Assembly (NCBI RefSeq): GCF_043290135.1
Contig: NC_134701.1
Coordinates: 101,840,702 to 101,904,701 of the forward strand
Length of the DNA: 64,000 bases
Direction: 5' to 3'
Origin: Rhipicephalus microplus
Taxonomy: Eukaryota > Arthropoda > Arachnida > Ixodida > Ixodidae
The notes under the pieces were generated by a model. That model was not told where the DNA came from and made no database searches. It worked only from the letters and a program-made list of their open reading frames with translations. Positions 55,292 to 64,000 of the stretch are shown one piece after another (within the stretch, counting starts at the first letter, position 1; the number at the start of each line of letters is the position of its first letter). A program made the translations under genes and the position numbers.

Positions 55292-55585
55292 CTCCAATAT
55301 CTCCGGTGAGTGACAAGTTCGTCGTCGTGAATGCCCCCAATGCCGCGGTGAACTTGGCTGCTTGAATGAGCACCGGCTGCTCCATCACCAGTTTTGTCGT
55401 TCAGTACCAGCCAAGGTTCCACAAGACGTGCAAATTTGCAGCAGACGGCATCAGCCATGGCTCGCGTCAATACGTCATTAGAGACTCCTCACATGACCAC
55501 CAGTACCCGGTCCGCATTGTGGCACAAAGCGACGCCAGTGTGACTGAGCGCGACTTTTCTTTCCGCACCATAACGTTGCCGGCTA
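55292..55585 (+). pseudogene. FnIII exon with one stop, Dscam-like
   Basis: The acceptor TTAATTTAG ends at 55291, and a possible donor GTGATA starts at 55586. The exon of 294 bp opens in phase with the previous one (split codon G|CT) and reads PISPVSDKFVVVNAPNAAVN, LAA, a TGA at 55363-55365, then STGCSITSFVVQYQPRF, YVIRDSSHDHQYPVRIVAQS and RDFSFRTITLPA. The GCPITSF-VQYRPR-like and D-L-Y-RV-A-N-like order fits the Dscam FnIII domain that follows the LKCGT-type one. The single stop replaces the Trp conserved before the GGCP-type segment. Otherwise the exon is open. Confidence 0.7.
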
Positions 55586-56686
55586 GTGATAAGTGATCGA
55601 ACTATCCCATAATACATTGTCTATTCGTGGCAGCAGACAGTATTGCACGCTGCTTTCGTAAAGACGCATCGTACCTCGAATTTCTTCAATAGATTAGAAT
55701 GTGTGCACTGTTCATTTATTCTTTGGCTCCCCCGCTTTGGTGGGCTCCCTTATGCCTGTGATATTTTATAGGCTGCCGAATATAGCGCCATTTTCATTTA
55801 CCCTTGCTTATGCAAGCTTACTTGACTTACTTATTAATTGCCGCAGTTTTCCCGTTTCGGTGAAGACAAAATGCTTCATACTCGTTTACTCAGATTTAGG
55901 AGCACGCTAAAGTACTCTGGCGTGGCTTCCGCTAAACATCCAAAAAACTTTCAATGGCAAAATAGAGAAAAATAGATGAGTGGTTCCATATGACGCAGCA
56001 CAGAATAAAATGTCACCCTCGTCAAAGTGAGGCTAAAATACGTATGTATCTATGCCTATTCACAACTTGCCTGATTTCTTGTCCTCCCATTAATTAAATG
56101 TAAATCATCGAACGTATATGTTCTTTTTGTTTTATCGAGCGCAACGTGTACAATCTTAAAAAATGGAGTGACGTTCTCTCCATTTAGAGCGGAACGGCGA
56201 TGTCCCCAATGTTCATCTTTAAATAGAGAAACGTTGCTCCCTCATCCACGGAGAAGCGTGTTCCTCCCTATGAAAATCAACATGGCTGACCCCAGGTTAG
56301 CGAAGTGAGTACGCTTAGCAAATGCATCAATTCTCGACTGATAAGAAGAACAAGGCACTGAAAGTTACAAACAACGGTCCCGCTGAGCTTGATATCGAAC
56401 GAAATGATTATAAAAACAAGCGGACGAACCTGTAGTGATGAAAACATCGCGAAAGAGAACGATGAAGTAGGTTTCGTTCGGCCAGTAAGGCGACATTCAC
56501 TCTGAAAGACACGGACACTGCAGAGTCTTCACCCGAAGAGTGCATGCTAGGCTTGCTGTATTTATTTATCGCAGATTCACATAGTGCGCCCACGTTTTCC
56601 ATGAGTTTACGGGGCCGCAGTTCACAAGATGTGCTTTCAAACTGTAGACTCGATCACAGCGAAACCATTTCGACTCAGTAGTGCCA
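55586..56686. other. No gene recognised
   Basis: No domain-bearing frame. At 56164-56190 AATGGAG and CTCCATT flank GTGACGTTCT, a short hairpin. No further FnIII-like exon is seen. Confidence 0.45.
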
Positions 56687-57069
56687 ACGCCTCCTAGATT
56701 TCCCATGCCTGCCGGATTATCGGTGGTCGCTTGGGAAGCGGCGGTCGTCGGAACTACGGGGGTGGCGCCACTCAGGTAGGGGTGTCTTCAAATAGGCTTT
56801 TTACGTTTTTGGAGCTTATATGCAACAAAATTAACGTAAAAAGTTTTAAAAAGGCGTAAGCGTAATTATAATTAACCCTACGTAAGTGACGCCATCATTC
56901 AACACGCAATTTTTTTTATTACAAGGCATCCTCTGAACTTAGTAGCAAACGCTAAAATTGCCGATCTCAAAGGCCAAGTACAAAGACCCTTACCCCTACG
57001 TACGCAGCACTGCCATAGATGAACGGCGTTTCGTGCTTATCCGGCAGGTACGGGAAATCTAGGAGGCGT
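56687..57069. mobile_element. 383-bp MITE with 31-bp terminal inverted repeats
   Basis: The left end 56687-56717 (ACGCCTCCTAGATTTCCC...) and the right end 57039-57069 (...GGGAAATCTAGGAGGCGT) are inverted repeats with two mismatches. No coding capacity; the centre is AT-rich. I could not define a target duplication with certainty. Confidence 0.8.
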
Positions 57070-57649
57070 GGGTAAGCAGCTTTGATAGATAGATGTTCCA
57101 GATTATATAAAAAGCTGGAGGTGTGAGAGCGTCATACTCCTGAAGTAGGTGGTAGCTGGTGCCATATTGAGACTGAACGAAACTAAAAAAAAGGTTGCCT
57201 GCGGTGACGTATGTTGCCATACCCACCATCACTGCTCCCTTCCGGATAATTTACGACTCAACCCATTCAGGATTACTCATTGACACCGGACGCCTAATAA
57301 ATTCTGATGCAATGCATATTGCTACACATACACATATGGACACATAGTACGCATACAGGGTGAACGCTATGAACAAGAGCACAATGATTCATTATCCACA
57401 GCGGCGCACACTTGGACGTGTTTACTCACACCCTATTACGAAATCGCACAAGCTTATATAAAATTGAATTTCGACTGACCTTAGTGGCACAGGTTACAAG
57501 TAAGTTTTTGCACACTTTTTTACGCTTTCTAGCAATACCACAACATGCCCACACGTAAATATGTTGTATTACGATGCTTAGACATATGGAACTTTATGAA
57601 CGGTTGCACAATAATGAACGGAATAATTACTAGAGTCTATCTGGTTTTT
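57070..57649. other. No gene recognised
   Basis: Unique-looking sequence between the MITE and the RTE LINE. No motifs. Confidence 0.45.
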
Positions 57650-57835
57650 AGCACCCTCTGCTGCGTTGCAGATCTGACCGCTGCCGTGGTCAGTTGCTTC
57701 ACAGCTGCTGGGGACTGAGGGACGTGGGTTATTTGACGTATGCATGTGCGTTTGACATATGCATGGCGGCCTGTCCGGATCCAGAGATCCGGCCTTTCCG
57801 GATCTCTGGATCCGGACAGGCAGCCATTGGAACCC

Positions 57836-59339
57836 GAACTTGGCAACGTTAAACGCTAGAACCTTATCTAGTGAGGGAAGTCTAGCTGTACTATTCGAGG
57901 AGCAAGAGGACAATAACTGAGATATAGTAGGGCTCAGTGAGGTTAGGAGGACAGATGAGGCCTATACGGTGCTACGGTATGGGCACGTCGTTTGCTATAG
58001 GGGCTTGGCTGACAGACTAGAACTGGGAGTGGGGTTCTAATTCACAGAAACATAGCTTTGCAACATAGAGGAATACTATAGCATTAATGAAAAGGTGGTA
58101 GGTATCGTAATTACACTGAATAAAAGATACAAGATGAAGGTGGTACAGGCTTACGCGCCTACATCCAGTCTTCATGACGATTCAGTTGAAAGCTTCAATG
58201 AAGACGTGGAATCGGCAATGAGTAAGGTGAAAACACAGTGTACTATACTGATGGGAGACTTTAATGCAAAGTTAGAGAGGAAGCAGGCTGGAGACCAGGC
58301 AGTAGGAGATTATGGCATCGGTACTAGAAACTCCAGAGGAGAGCTACTAGAAGAATTCGCAAAACGCAATTATTTACGGATTTTGAATACCTTCTACCGA
58401 AAACGAGGAAACCGCAAGTGGACATGGTGGAGCCCTAATGGCGAAAATAAGAACGAAATAGACTTTATAATGAGTGCACACCTGGGCATCGTGCAGGATG
58501 TAGAAGTGGTTGGCAAGGTACGATGCAGTGACCGTAGAATGGTACGGTCTCGAATTCGCCTAGACTTGAGGAAGGAACGGCAGAAAATGTTACGCAAGAA
58601 GCCAATCAATGAGCTAGCACTGAGAGGGAAAGTACAGGAATTCAGAGTCTCGCTTCAGAACAGGTACTCGGCTCTTAGTGAGGAAACCAACCTTAGCATG
58701 GATACAATGAATGATAATCTGACGAGTATCATTACGGAATGTGCAATGAAAGTTGGAGGCACAGTAGTTAGACAGGACATTGGCAAACGTTCCCAGGAAA
58801 CAAAAAATCTCACCAAGAAGCGTCAAATCATGAAAGTTTCAAGTACAACAGACAAAATAGAACTGGCAGAGCTTTCGAAGTTGATTAATAGGCGTAAGGT
58901 ATCTGTTGTAAGAAGGTATAACATGAAGAAAATTGAACACGCTCTGAAAAATGGAGGAAGCTTCAGAGCAGTGGAGAGGAAACTTGGGATAGGCAAAAAT
59001 CGAATGTATTCGCTAATGGAAAAAGAAGGCAAAATAACTACCAATATGGATAGGATAGTTAAAATAGCGGAGGAGTTCTACAGAGATCTGTACAGTAGCC
59101 AGGACAACCACGACTCTAATACTATAAGAACTAGCAGTAACCCAGATGGTACCCCACCAGTAATGATAGAAGTCAAAAAAGCTTTGGAGAGCATGCAAAG
59201 AGGCAAAGCTGTTGGTGAGGTTCAGGTAACAGCAGATCTGCTGGAAAAATGGAGGACAGATTGTGTTAGAAAAACAAGCCACCCTGTTTACGAGGTGTCT
59301 CCTGACGGGAAGAGTGCCAGAGTCTTGGAAGAACGCTAA
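57836..59339 (+). pseudogene. RTE AP endonuclease and linker, interrupted
   Basis: The N-terminal part reads LATLNARTLSSEGSLAVLFEE, IVGLSEVRRTDEAY, with stops near 57920 and 58040. From 58095 the frame is open for 414 codons: VVQAYAPTSSLHDDSVESFN, ILMGDFNAKLERK (Asp/Asn of the endonuclease), WTWWSPNGENKNEIDFIM and CSDRRMVRSRI. The last motif is SDHR in the family, so the catalytic His reads Arg. The linker ends in ESMQRGKAVGEVQV and then a shifted tail to 59339. The intact enzyme nicks DNA for target-primed reverse transcription. Confidence 0.85.
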
Positions 59340-60642
59340 CATCATCTTAATACATAAGAAATGTGATGACAAGGACTAGAAGAATTACAGGCCGATCAGC
59401 TTGCTCTCTGTAGTATACAAGCTATTTACAAAGGTAATTGCTAACAGAGTAAAAAAAAACATTAGAATTCAATCAACGAAAGGAAGAAGCAGGATTTCGA
59501 ACAGGCTACTCAACAATTGACCACATTCATACTATCAATCAGGTAATAGAGAAATGCTAAGAGTATAAACAACCACTATACATAGCCTTTATAGATTACG
59601 AGAAGGCGTTTGATTCAGTAGAAATATCAGCCGTCATGCAGACACTGCGGAATTAGGGCGTAGATGAAGTATATATAAACATTCTGGAAGAAATCTACAG
59701 GGGATCAACTGCTAGCATAGTGCTTCATAAAGAAAGCAACAGAATACCAATCAAGAAGGATGTAAGGCAGGGGGACACAATCTCCCCAATGCTATTTACC
59801 GCGTGCTTACAGGAGGTTTTCAGAAGCCTAGAATAGGAACAGTTGGGGATAAGAGTTGATGGAGAGTACCTTAGTACCCTGCGCTTCGCCGATGACATTG
59901 TATTGCTGAGTAACTCAGAAGACGAATTGCAACTCATGATTACGGAGTTAGACAAGGAGAGCAGAAAGATGGGTCTTAAAACTATGCTGTAGAAAACGAA
60001 AGTAATGTACAACAACCTTGGAAAAGAGCAGCGCTTCGAGATAGGTAATAGTGCACTTCATGGTGTAAAAGACTATGTCTACTAAGGGCAGGTAATAACC
60101 TGCTGAGCCTAACCACGAGACTGAAGTAACTAGAAGAATAAGAATTGGGTGGAGCACATTTGGCAAGCACTGTCAAATTATGACAGGTAGATTGCCATTA
60201 TCCCTCATGAGGAAGGTATATAACAGCTGTATCTTGCCGGTGCTTAGCTACCGAGCAGAAACCTGGAGACTTACAAAGAGGGTTCAGCTTAAATTGAGGA
60301 CGAGGCAGCGAGCAATGGAAAGAAAAATGGTAGGTGTAACCTTAAGAGACAAGAAGAGAGCAGAGTGGATTAGGGAACAAATGGGGGTTAAGGATATCAT
60401 AGCTGAATTCAAGAAGAATAAATGAACATGGGCCGGGCATGTAGCTTGTAGACAGGATAACCGCTGGTCATTAAGGGTAACTAACTGGATTCCCAGAGAA
60501 GGCAAGCGGGTTAGGGGAAGACAGAAGGTTAGTTGGGCAGATGAGATTAAGAAGTTTGTGGGTATAAATTGGCAGCAGCAAGCACAGGACCGGCTTAACT
60601 GGCGGAACATGAGAGAGGCCTTTGTCCTGCAGTGGACGTAGT
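59340..60642 (+). pseudogene. RTE reverse transcriptase and C-terminal region, interrupted
   Basis: In changing frames: NYRPISLLSVVYKLFTKV with a stop just before it, AGFRTGYSTIDHIH, FIDYEKAFDSVEISAVM (motif A intact), VRQGDTISPMLFTACLQEVF, then LRFADDIVLLSNSEDE (motif C with both Asp, near 59880-59930). The C-terminal part at 60180-60425 gives ILPVLSYRAETWRLT, then a TGA replaces a Trp in the TWAGHVA segment, and it ends FVLQWT. Catalytic RT residues are present but the frame is broken at least five times. Confidence 0.85.
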
Positions 60643-60697
60643 CAGGCTGATGATGATGATGATGATGATGATGGTGGTGTTGATGATGATGATGACG
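60643..60697. repeat. (GAT)n tail of the RTE LINE
   Basis: TGATGATGATGATG with a few interruptions (GGTGGTGTT, GACGAT). Short tandem repeats are the normal 3' terminus of RTE-clade LINEs. Confidence 0.9.
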
Positions 60698-61735
60698 ATC
60701 TGGTTTTTGCGAAAACGATTACCCAAAACCATGCATGGAATGCCCACGGCATTCTGAATGCTGCGCCATCTCTCGAGCACTGCCACAGTTATTTTTTTTC
60801 TTTAAGTCTGCGCGAATGCAAACGCTTGCCGCGCGCTTGCCATTTCGGTGTCACGTCTTTTTATGTATGTTCTTTCACTTGTTACTCGGATAGGGCGCAG
60901 AATCAGACTTAGTCTCCGTCGTGGTAGGTGTTTTGTGGTCGCGTCGACCTCGTTTGGGTGCTTCGTGCTAACGTTTGCTTACATTCTTTCGACGTGCATA
61001 CCACAAGTGTGACAGTTAGTTATGCATACAGTACACCGCTAGCCCTTCAATGACAATGATTTTTGATGTGGTAATGACCGTCCTAGCAGTGTATACGTAC
61101 GTTACAACGCGGGTCTTGCAAGAGAAATAAGCGGTGACCTCGCATCCGACGGTATTTTTTGTGAGCGTTGGCAGTGGCTGTTGGCGTCACGGCAGCTCTA
61201 TTACTTGAGTGGAGGAAATAGCGCTGCAGTGCGCAAATTTACTATAACGTTATAGCATGCTGTGCAAAGATACTTTCCTGCTTCAGATGCCTATCGCGAT
61301 TTGCCTCACGTGTCAACTTACAGTCATAGTGCATGCCACAATTTTGTTGTTAGCGCTGTGGCTGTGGTGGTTACTATTACTCTAAATTTGGTATACTCTT
61401 TTCACAAAGGTGAGTGAGTGTTAGTACTTACCTGCTATGCACAGCTGTTACTGGAAGTGCATTTTGTGTTCAGTTTCTCACGACAAAGGAGAATCATGGA
61501 CGAAAAAGGCATACTCCATGCATGCATAATTCCGTCTTACCTCTCAGTGCTGGCATGGGCAGTTTAAAACGCATGTGATTAAGAATTTGGTTTAAATGAC
61601 CGAATTCATTGATGTAATTTTCACAAAAGTGTAGTTATGATGATGTTTAAGACGTTTTTGATGGATATAACCTATTCTGGTGAATAAACGCTCGGTGAAA
61701 CTTCGCAGCCTGTTTCCCTTTGTGCTTTCACCTGT
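60698..61735. other. No gene recognised
   Basis: No coding motif. Contains the first copy (61541-61590) of a segment repeated at 62467. Confidence 0.45.
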
Positions 61736-61835
61736 CGTGGTAGCATAGCCTTATTGGGTGTCGTGTGAGTATCCTGGAGGTCGGAGGTCCGACTTCCGGC
61801 CACAGCGGCCGTATTCAAATGGGGGTAAAATGCAA
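61736..61835 (+). repeat. SINE head fragment (tRNA-like)
   Basis: GTGGTAGCATAGCC and the box-B-like GGTCCGACTTCCGGCCACAG, followed by GCGGCCGTATTCAAATGGGG, match the head and linker of the Ruka-like SINE in degenerate form. The body is missing after about 61840. Confidence 0.5.
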
Positions 61836-62239
61836 AGAACATTCATATGGCAGTAGCGCATGTATAACTCTATCAATTGTATATGATCGTGCTTTCAGGC
61901 ATGGACTCTACAGTGGTATCGTTCCCTAGAATGTTGCAAAACTAAGTGTGATGCTTTTTTATGCGCCTCGTTGAATTTTAGAGTGCTGTTAAAGCCGTGC
62001 GAAACTAGACAAGCGTGGGCTTACGAAGTATGTCGACAGCAAAAAAATTCATTATTTGTGTACAGTCTAAGGTAATCGATAAAGCAAGACTGCTTGGGAA
62101 GCAGAGGTCCTTGTATTCGTAACAAATTGGTAGTATGAAACAAAACGAGACACACGCGGAAATGTGCGGAACATCGTGTGAGTGTCTGGCGACAAAAAAA
62201 AGCTTTTACTCTACACCAATAAATAAAAAAAAACGTCAC
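61836..62239. other. No gene recognised
   Basis: No motif or repeat boundary seen. Confidence 0.4.
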
Positions 62240-62640
62240 TCCCGCATTGCTTGCATCACTCCTAGGTAAAAGCAATCGCTCGCGACTGGTCGTGGCCGGC
62301 TAGGCTCAGCGTGCGCATGCGCGCGCGCAAGACCCTCGTGATTGAGGAGAAACTTGAACATTGAAGGAGGAACGTTGCTCGTTTGGTCCTTGCCGCGAGA
62401 GGGCGCGACGGGTAAAGCGCCCGAAAGGAGGAAGTCACTGCGCCGAATGAGGAACGGAGCCCGTTTCTCAGTGCTGGCATGGGCAGTTCAAAATGCATGT
62501 GATTGAGATTGAGAATTAGCGCTCGTGTCCTTTGTGTCCTTCTTGTCTCTGTGTCATCGTTTTGTTCTCGCACTATAACTATCGTCATGCCATACCAACT
62601 AGCCCAAGCTACCACACTTCTAAGCTGCCACACTCCCGTT
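62240..62640. repeat. Unclassified dispersed repeat (GC-rich start)
   Basis: GC-rich block with CGAGAGGGCGCGACGGG and GAAAGGAGGAAGTCACTGCG, then TCTCAGTGCTGGCATGGGCA (62467 on), also present at 61541-61590. It ends with a CATACCAACTAGCCCAAGCT segment. It resembles common tick repeats by recall. The class is unknown. A 123-codon minus-strand frame across it has no domain. Confidence 0.4.
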
Positions 62641-63784
62641 TCTTCATTCTCGCTCCATTTTTTTTAGAGCGATAGTGATTCAGATAAACAGAGAACGCCC
62701 GTACGCTGCGCCGCTTGTTCTTTATCTGCCTTCCTTCGCTTCTTCCTTCATTTAACTGCCCACGTGTCCGAGCCCAAGCGTCTTTCTTGATCGTGACACT
62801 CGGCCATGACTGCGAAGTGTGCGGATCGGCCGTTAATGCTTCTGGTGGCCGTCACTGTCTGATTCGCGGTGGTCGGTCTCGGCCACGCTGCGCCTCCGTG
62901 CTACGATCCTACCTAATATTTTTCGGGGTCTTTATTGTCGCTGTCAAGTTCGTCGGTCTTTTCCTCGGTGTGACGTCTTCTGGAAACTTGCCAACAATGC
63001 TCTGGCCGGCGTACCTGACTGTCTGCAGATCGCCGCAGTTACAGTTGACGTCGGTTCTGTCGTAGTTGTACAAACTTGGCAAGGCACTGCGCTTTCTGTA
63101 CTTTTGAATGTCACAACGGTTTGAGTTTGCCGCACTGCTCGTGAAGGGTCAAGCTGCGGCTGTAGCATCTTGTGCACTCATTAGTGGAGAAGTGCGACGA
63201 GCATCTGTGCTGACTATCGTTGCACCCTATGCCCTTGCGCTGCTCTGATGTGCTCCCCGAAATGCGTTTGGTGGTGGTCCTCGGCGAAGTTCTGCGCACA
63301 TTAGAGCAGTTGCAATCAGAAATCACATCACCACCAGGCGACTCAAGTTCCACCATGAAGTTCTCGTTGACACTGGCCACAGCAGTCACAGGCATGTCGG
63401 CATCATCCATGGAGGTAGTAACACTTAAAACGCTTTGCGCATAACAAACGTACACGTGAACGTCTTCCAATAATTGCCGTGGCAGCACGCACATGGGTCC
63501 ACCTAGTCAAGGCCCGTATTGTCAGGATCTCCAGATACACCAGGAACGTGTAATGGCAGAGCACTCGTCGTATTCATGCATAAAGCCTTCAGTGCATTGG
63601 GTACCAGCGACACTAAGTTTCCAAGCGATCACGAGCATGGGGGAAGCTTTCCCGATGTATGTGGCTGGAAACCAACCTCAGCCACTGGCAGGAATGTTTT
63701 GGCGTCGGTTTCTGAGGCAGAGTTAGAGCACAACTTCAAGTTTGTACTAGGTTCGGCTGCGCAGGTATCTGCCGGTGAGCTGCA
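62641..63784. other. No gene recognised; several unassigned frames
   Basis: Frames at 62715-63065 (+), 63111-63494 (-, containing CNCSN and Cys/Ser-rich segments) and 63519-63830 (+) overlap each other and show no domain. One may be part of a decayed element that runs past the window end, but nothing supports a name. Confidence 0.35.
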
Positions 63785-63899
63785 GTTCCAACCTAGAGCA
63801 GATGGCCCTATCGAGCTTCGACCTCAGTAATAGACGTATTAGGTTCAACCTCGAGTAGATGGCTTTCTCGAGCTTCAGCTTCTGTAAAAGACGTGGCAG
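63785..63899. repeat. Two-unit tandem repeat of about 58 bp
   Basis: Unit 1 at 63785-63842 and unit 2 at 63843-63899 share TCAACCTCGAGTAGATGGC-like and TCGAGCTTC...AGACGT segments, with about 20% difference. On the minus strand each unit reads a TEAEAR/TEVEAR-type peptide, so it may be an internal protein repeat of an unrecognised decayed ORF. Confidence 0.6.
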
Positions 63900-64000
63900 G
63901 TGCATTGGTGGCGTCATAGCCAATAGAACCGAAAGCTTTTATTATAGCTGCACAACACTCTGCCCATGACTGCTGTTTCGAGCCTTCATACCGTTGCCAC

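Larger units (their letters stand above)
57650..60642 (+). mobile_element. RTE-clade LINE, sense copy with inverted 5' tip
   Basis: The endonuclease, linker, RT and C-terminal region are all in sense orientation from about 57811, ending GGACGTAGTCAGGCTGATGA with a (GAT)n tail. The first roughly 160 bp (57650-57805) are the element's own 5' UTR in reverse complement, producing a palindrome centred near 57797. It is the most complete RTE copy here and serves as reference for the copies at 1 and 30162. Confidence 0.85.

Noticed and set aside
62262..62633. Minus-strand frame of 123 codons as a gene
   Set aside because: It spans a dispersed repeat, and half of it is duplicated at 61541. No domain.

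Overview
The window looks like eukaryotic, transposon-rich DNA from an arthropod, most likely a hard tick (Ixodidae). No rRNA, tRNA, operon or intact host gene can be supported. The tick assignment is inference. It rests on tRNA-derived SINEs whose 3' body resembles the abundant tick 'Ruka' type, on the mixture of RTE, CR1/L2, Penelope-like and Gypsy elements, on long (TA)n and (GT)n arrays, and on degenerate exons resembling a Dscam-type fibronectin III gene.

Layout: 1-1795 is the 3' half of an RTE-clade LINE (-). 2190-2838 holds two copies of a dispersed repeat with a CTGT-rich stretch. 4300-5500 contains SINE pieces. 5501-9027 holds two adjacent non-autonomous elements, each ending in oppositely oriented copies of an LTR-like repeat; the second keeps a gag-like gene. 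11252-11498 is a SINE with its tRNA-like head. 13207-15010 is a decayed CR1-like reverse transcriptase split by an insertion. 18128-25709 is a cluster of Penelope-like (PLE) sequences: inverted-repeat elements, a GIY-YIG endonuclease pseudogene and several hammerhead-ribozyme-like cores, with a truncated Gypsy integrase plus LTR between them (22262-23241). 25723-29982 is an almost complete CR1/L2-type LINE whose ORF1 carries a 2A-like motif. 30162-33530 is an RTE LINE with an inverted 5' half (twin-priming signature), itself hit by a 220-bp MITE with a 3-bp target duplication. 34830-40176 is a complete but inactivated Gypsy element with 110-bp LTRs, PBS, PPT and a 4-bp target duplication. 44870-55585 contains three decayed FnIII exons on the + strand, with a minus-strand LINE between them (45583-47640). 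56687-57069 is a MITE. 57650-60642 is a second RTE copy. The remainder is mostly unannotated intergenic or intronic DNA.

The elements fall into layers. TA microsatellites border many of them, copies are nested in older copies, and the two RTE copies serve as empty-site and structural references for each other. No reading frame of a known autonomous element is intact: every pol examined has stops, frameshifts or lost catalytic residues. The strongest candidates for undescribed biology are the inverted-LTR gag elements, the fold-back PLE units with a ribozyme-like core in each arm, and the 2A-bearing LINE.
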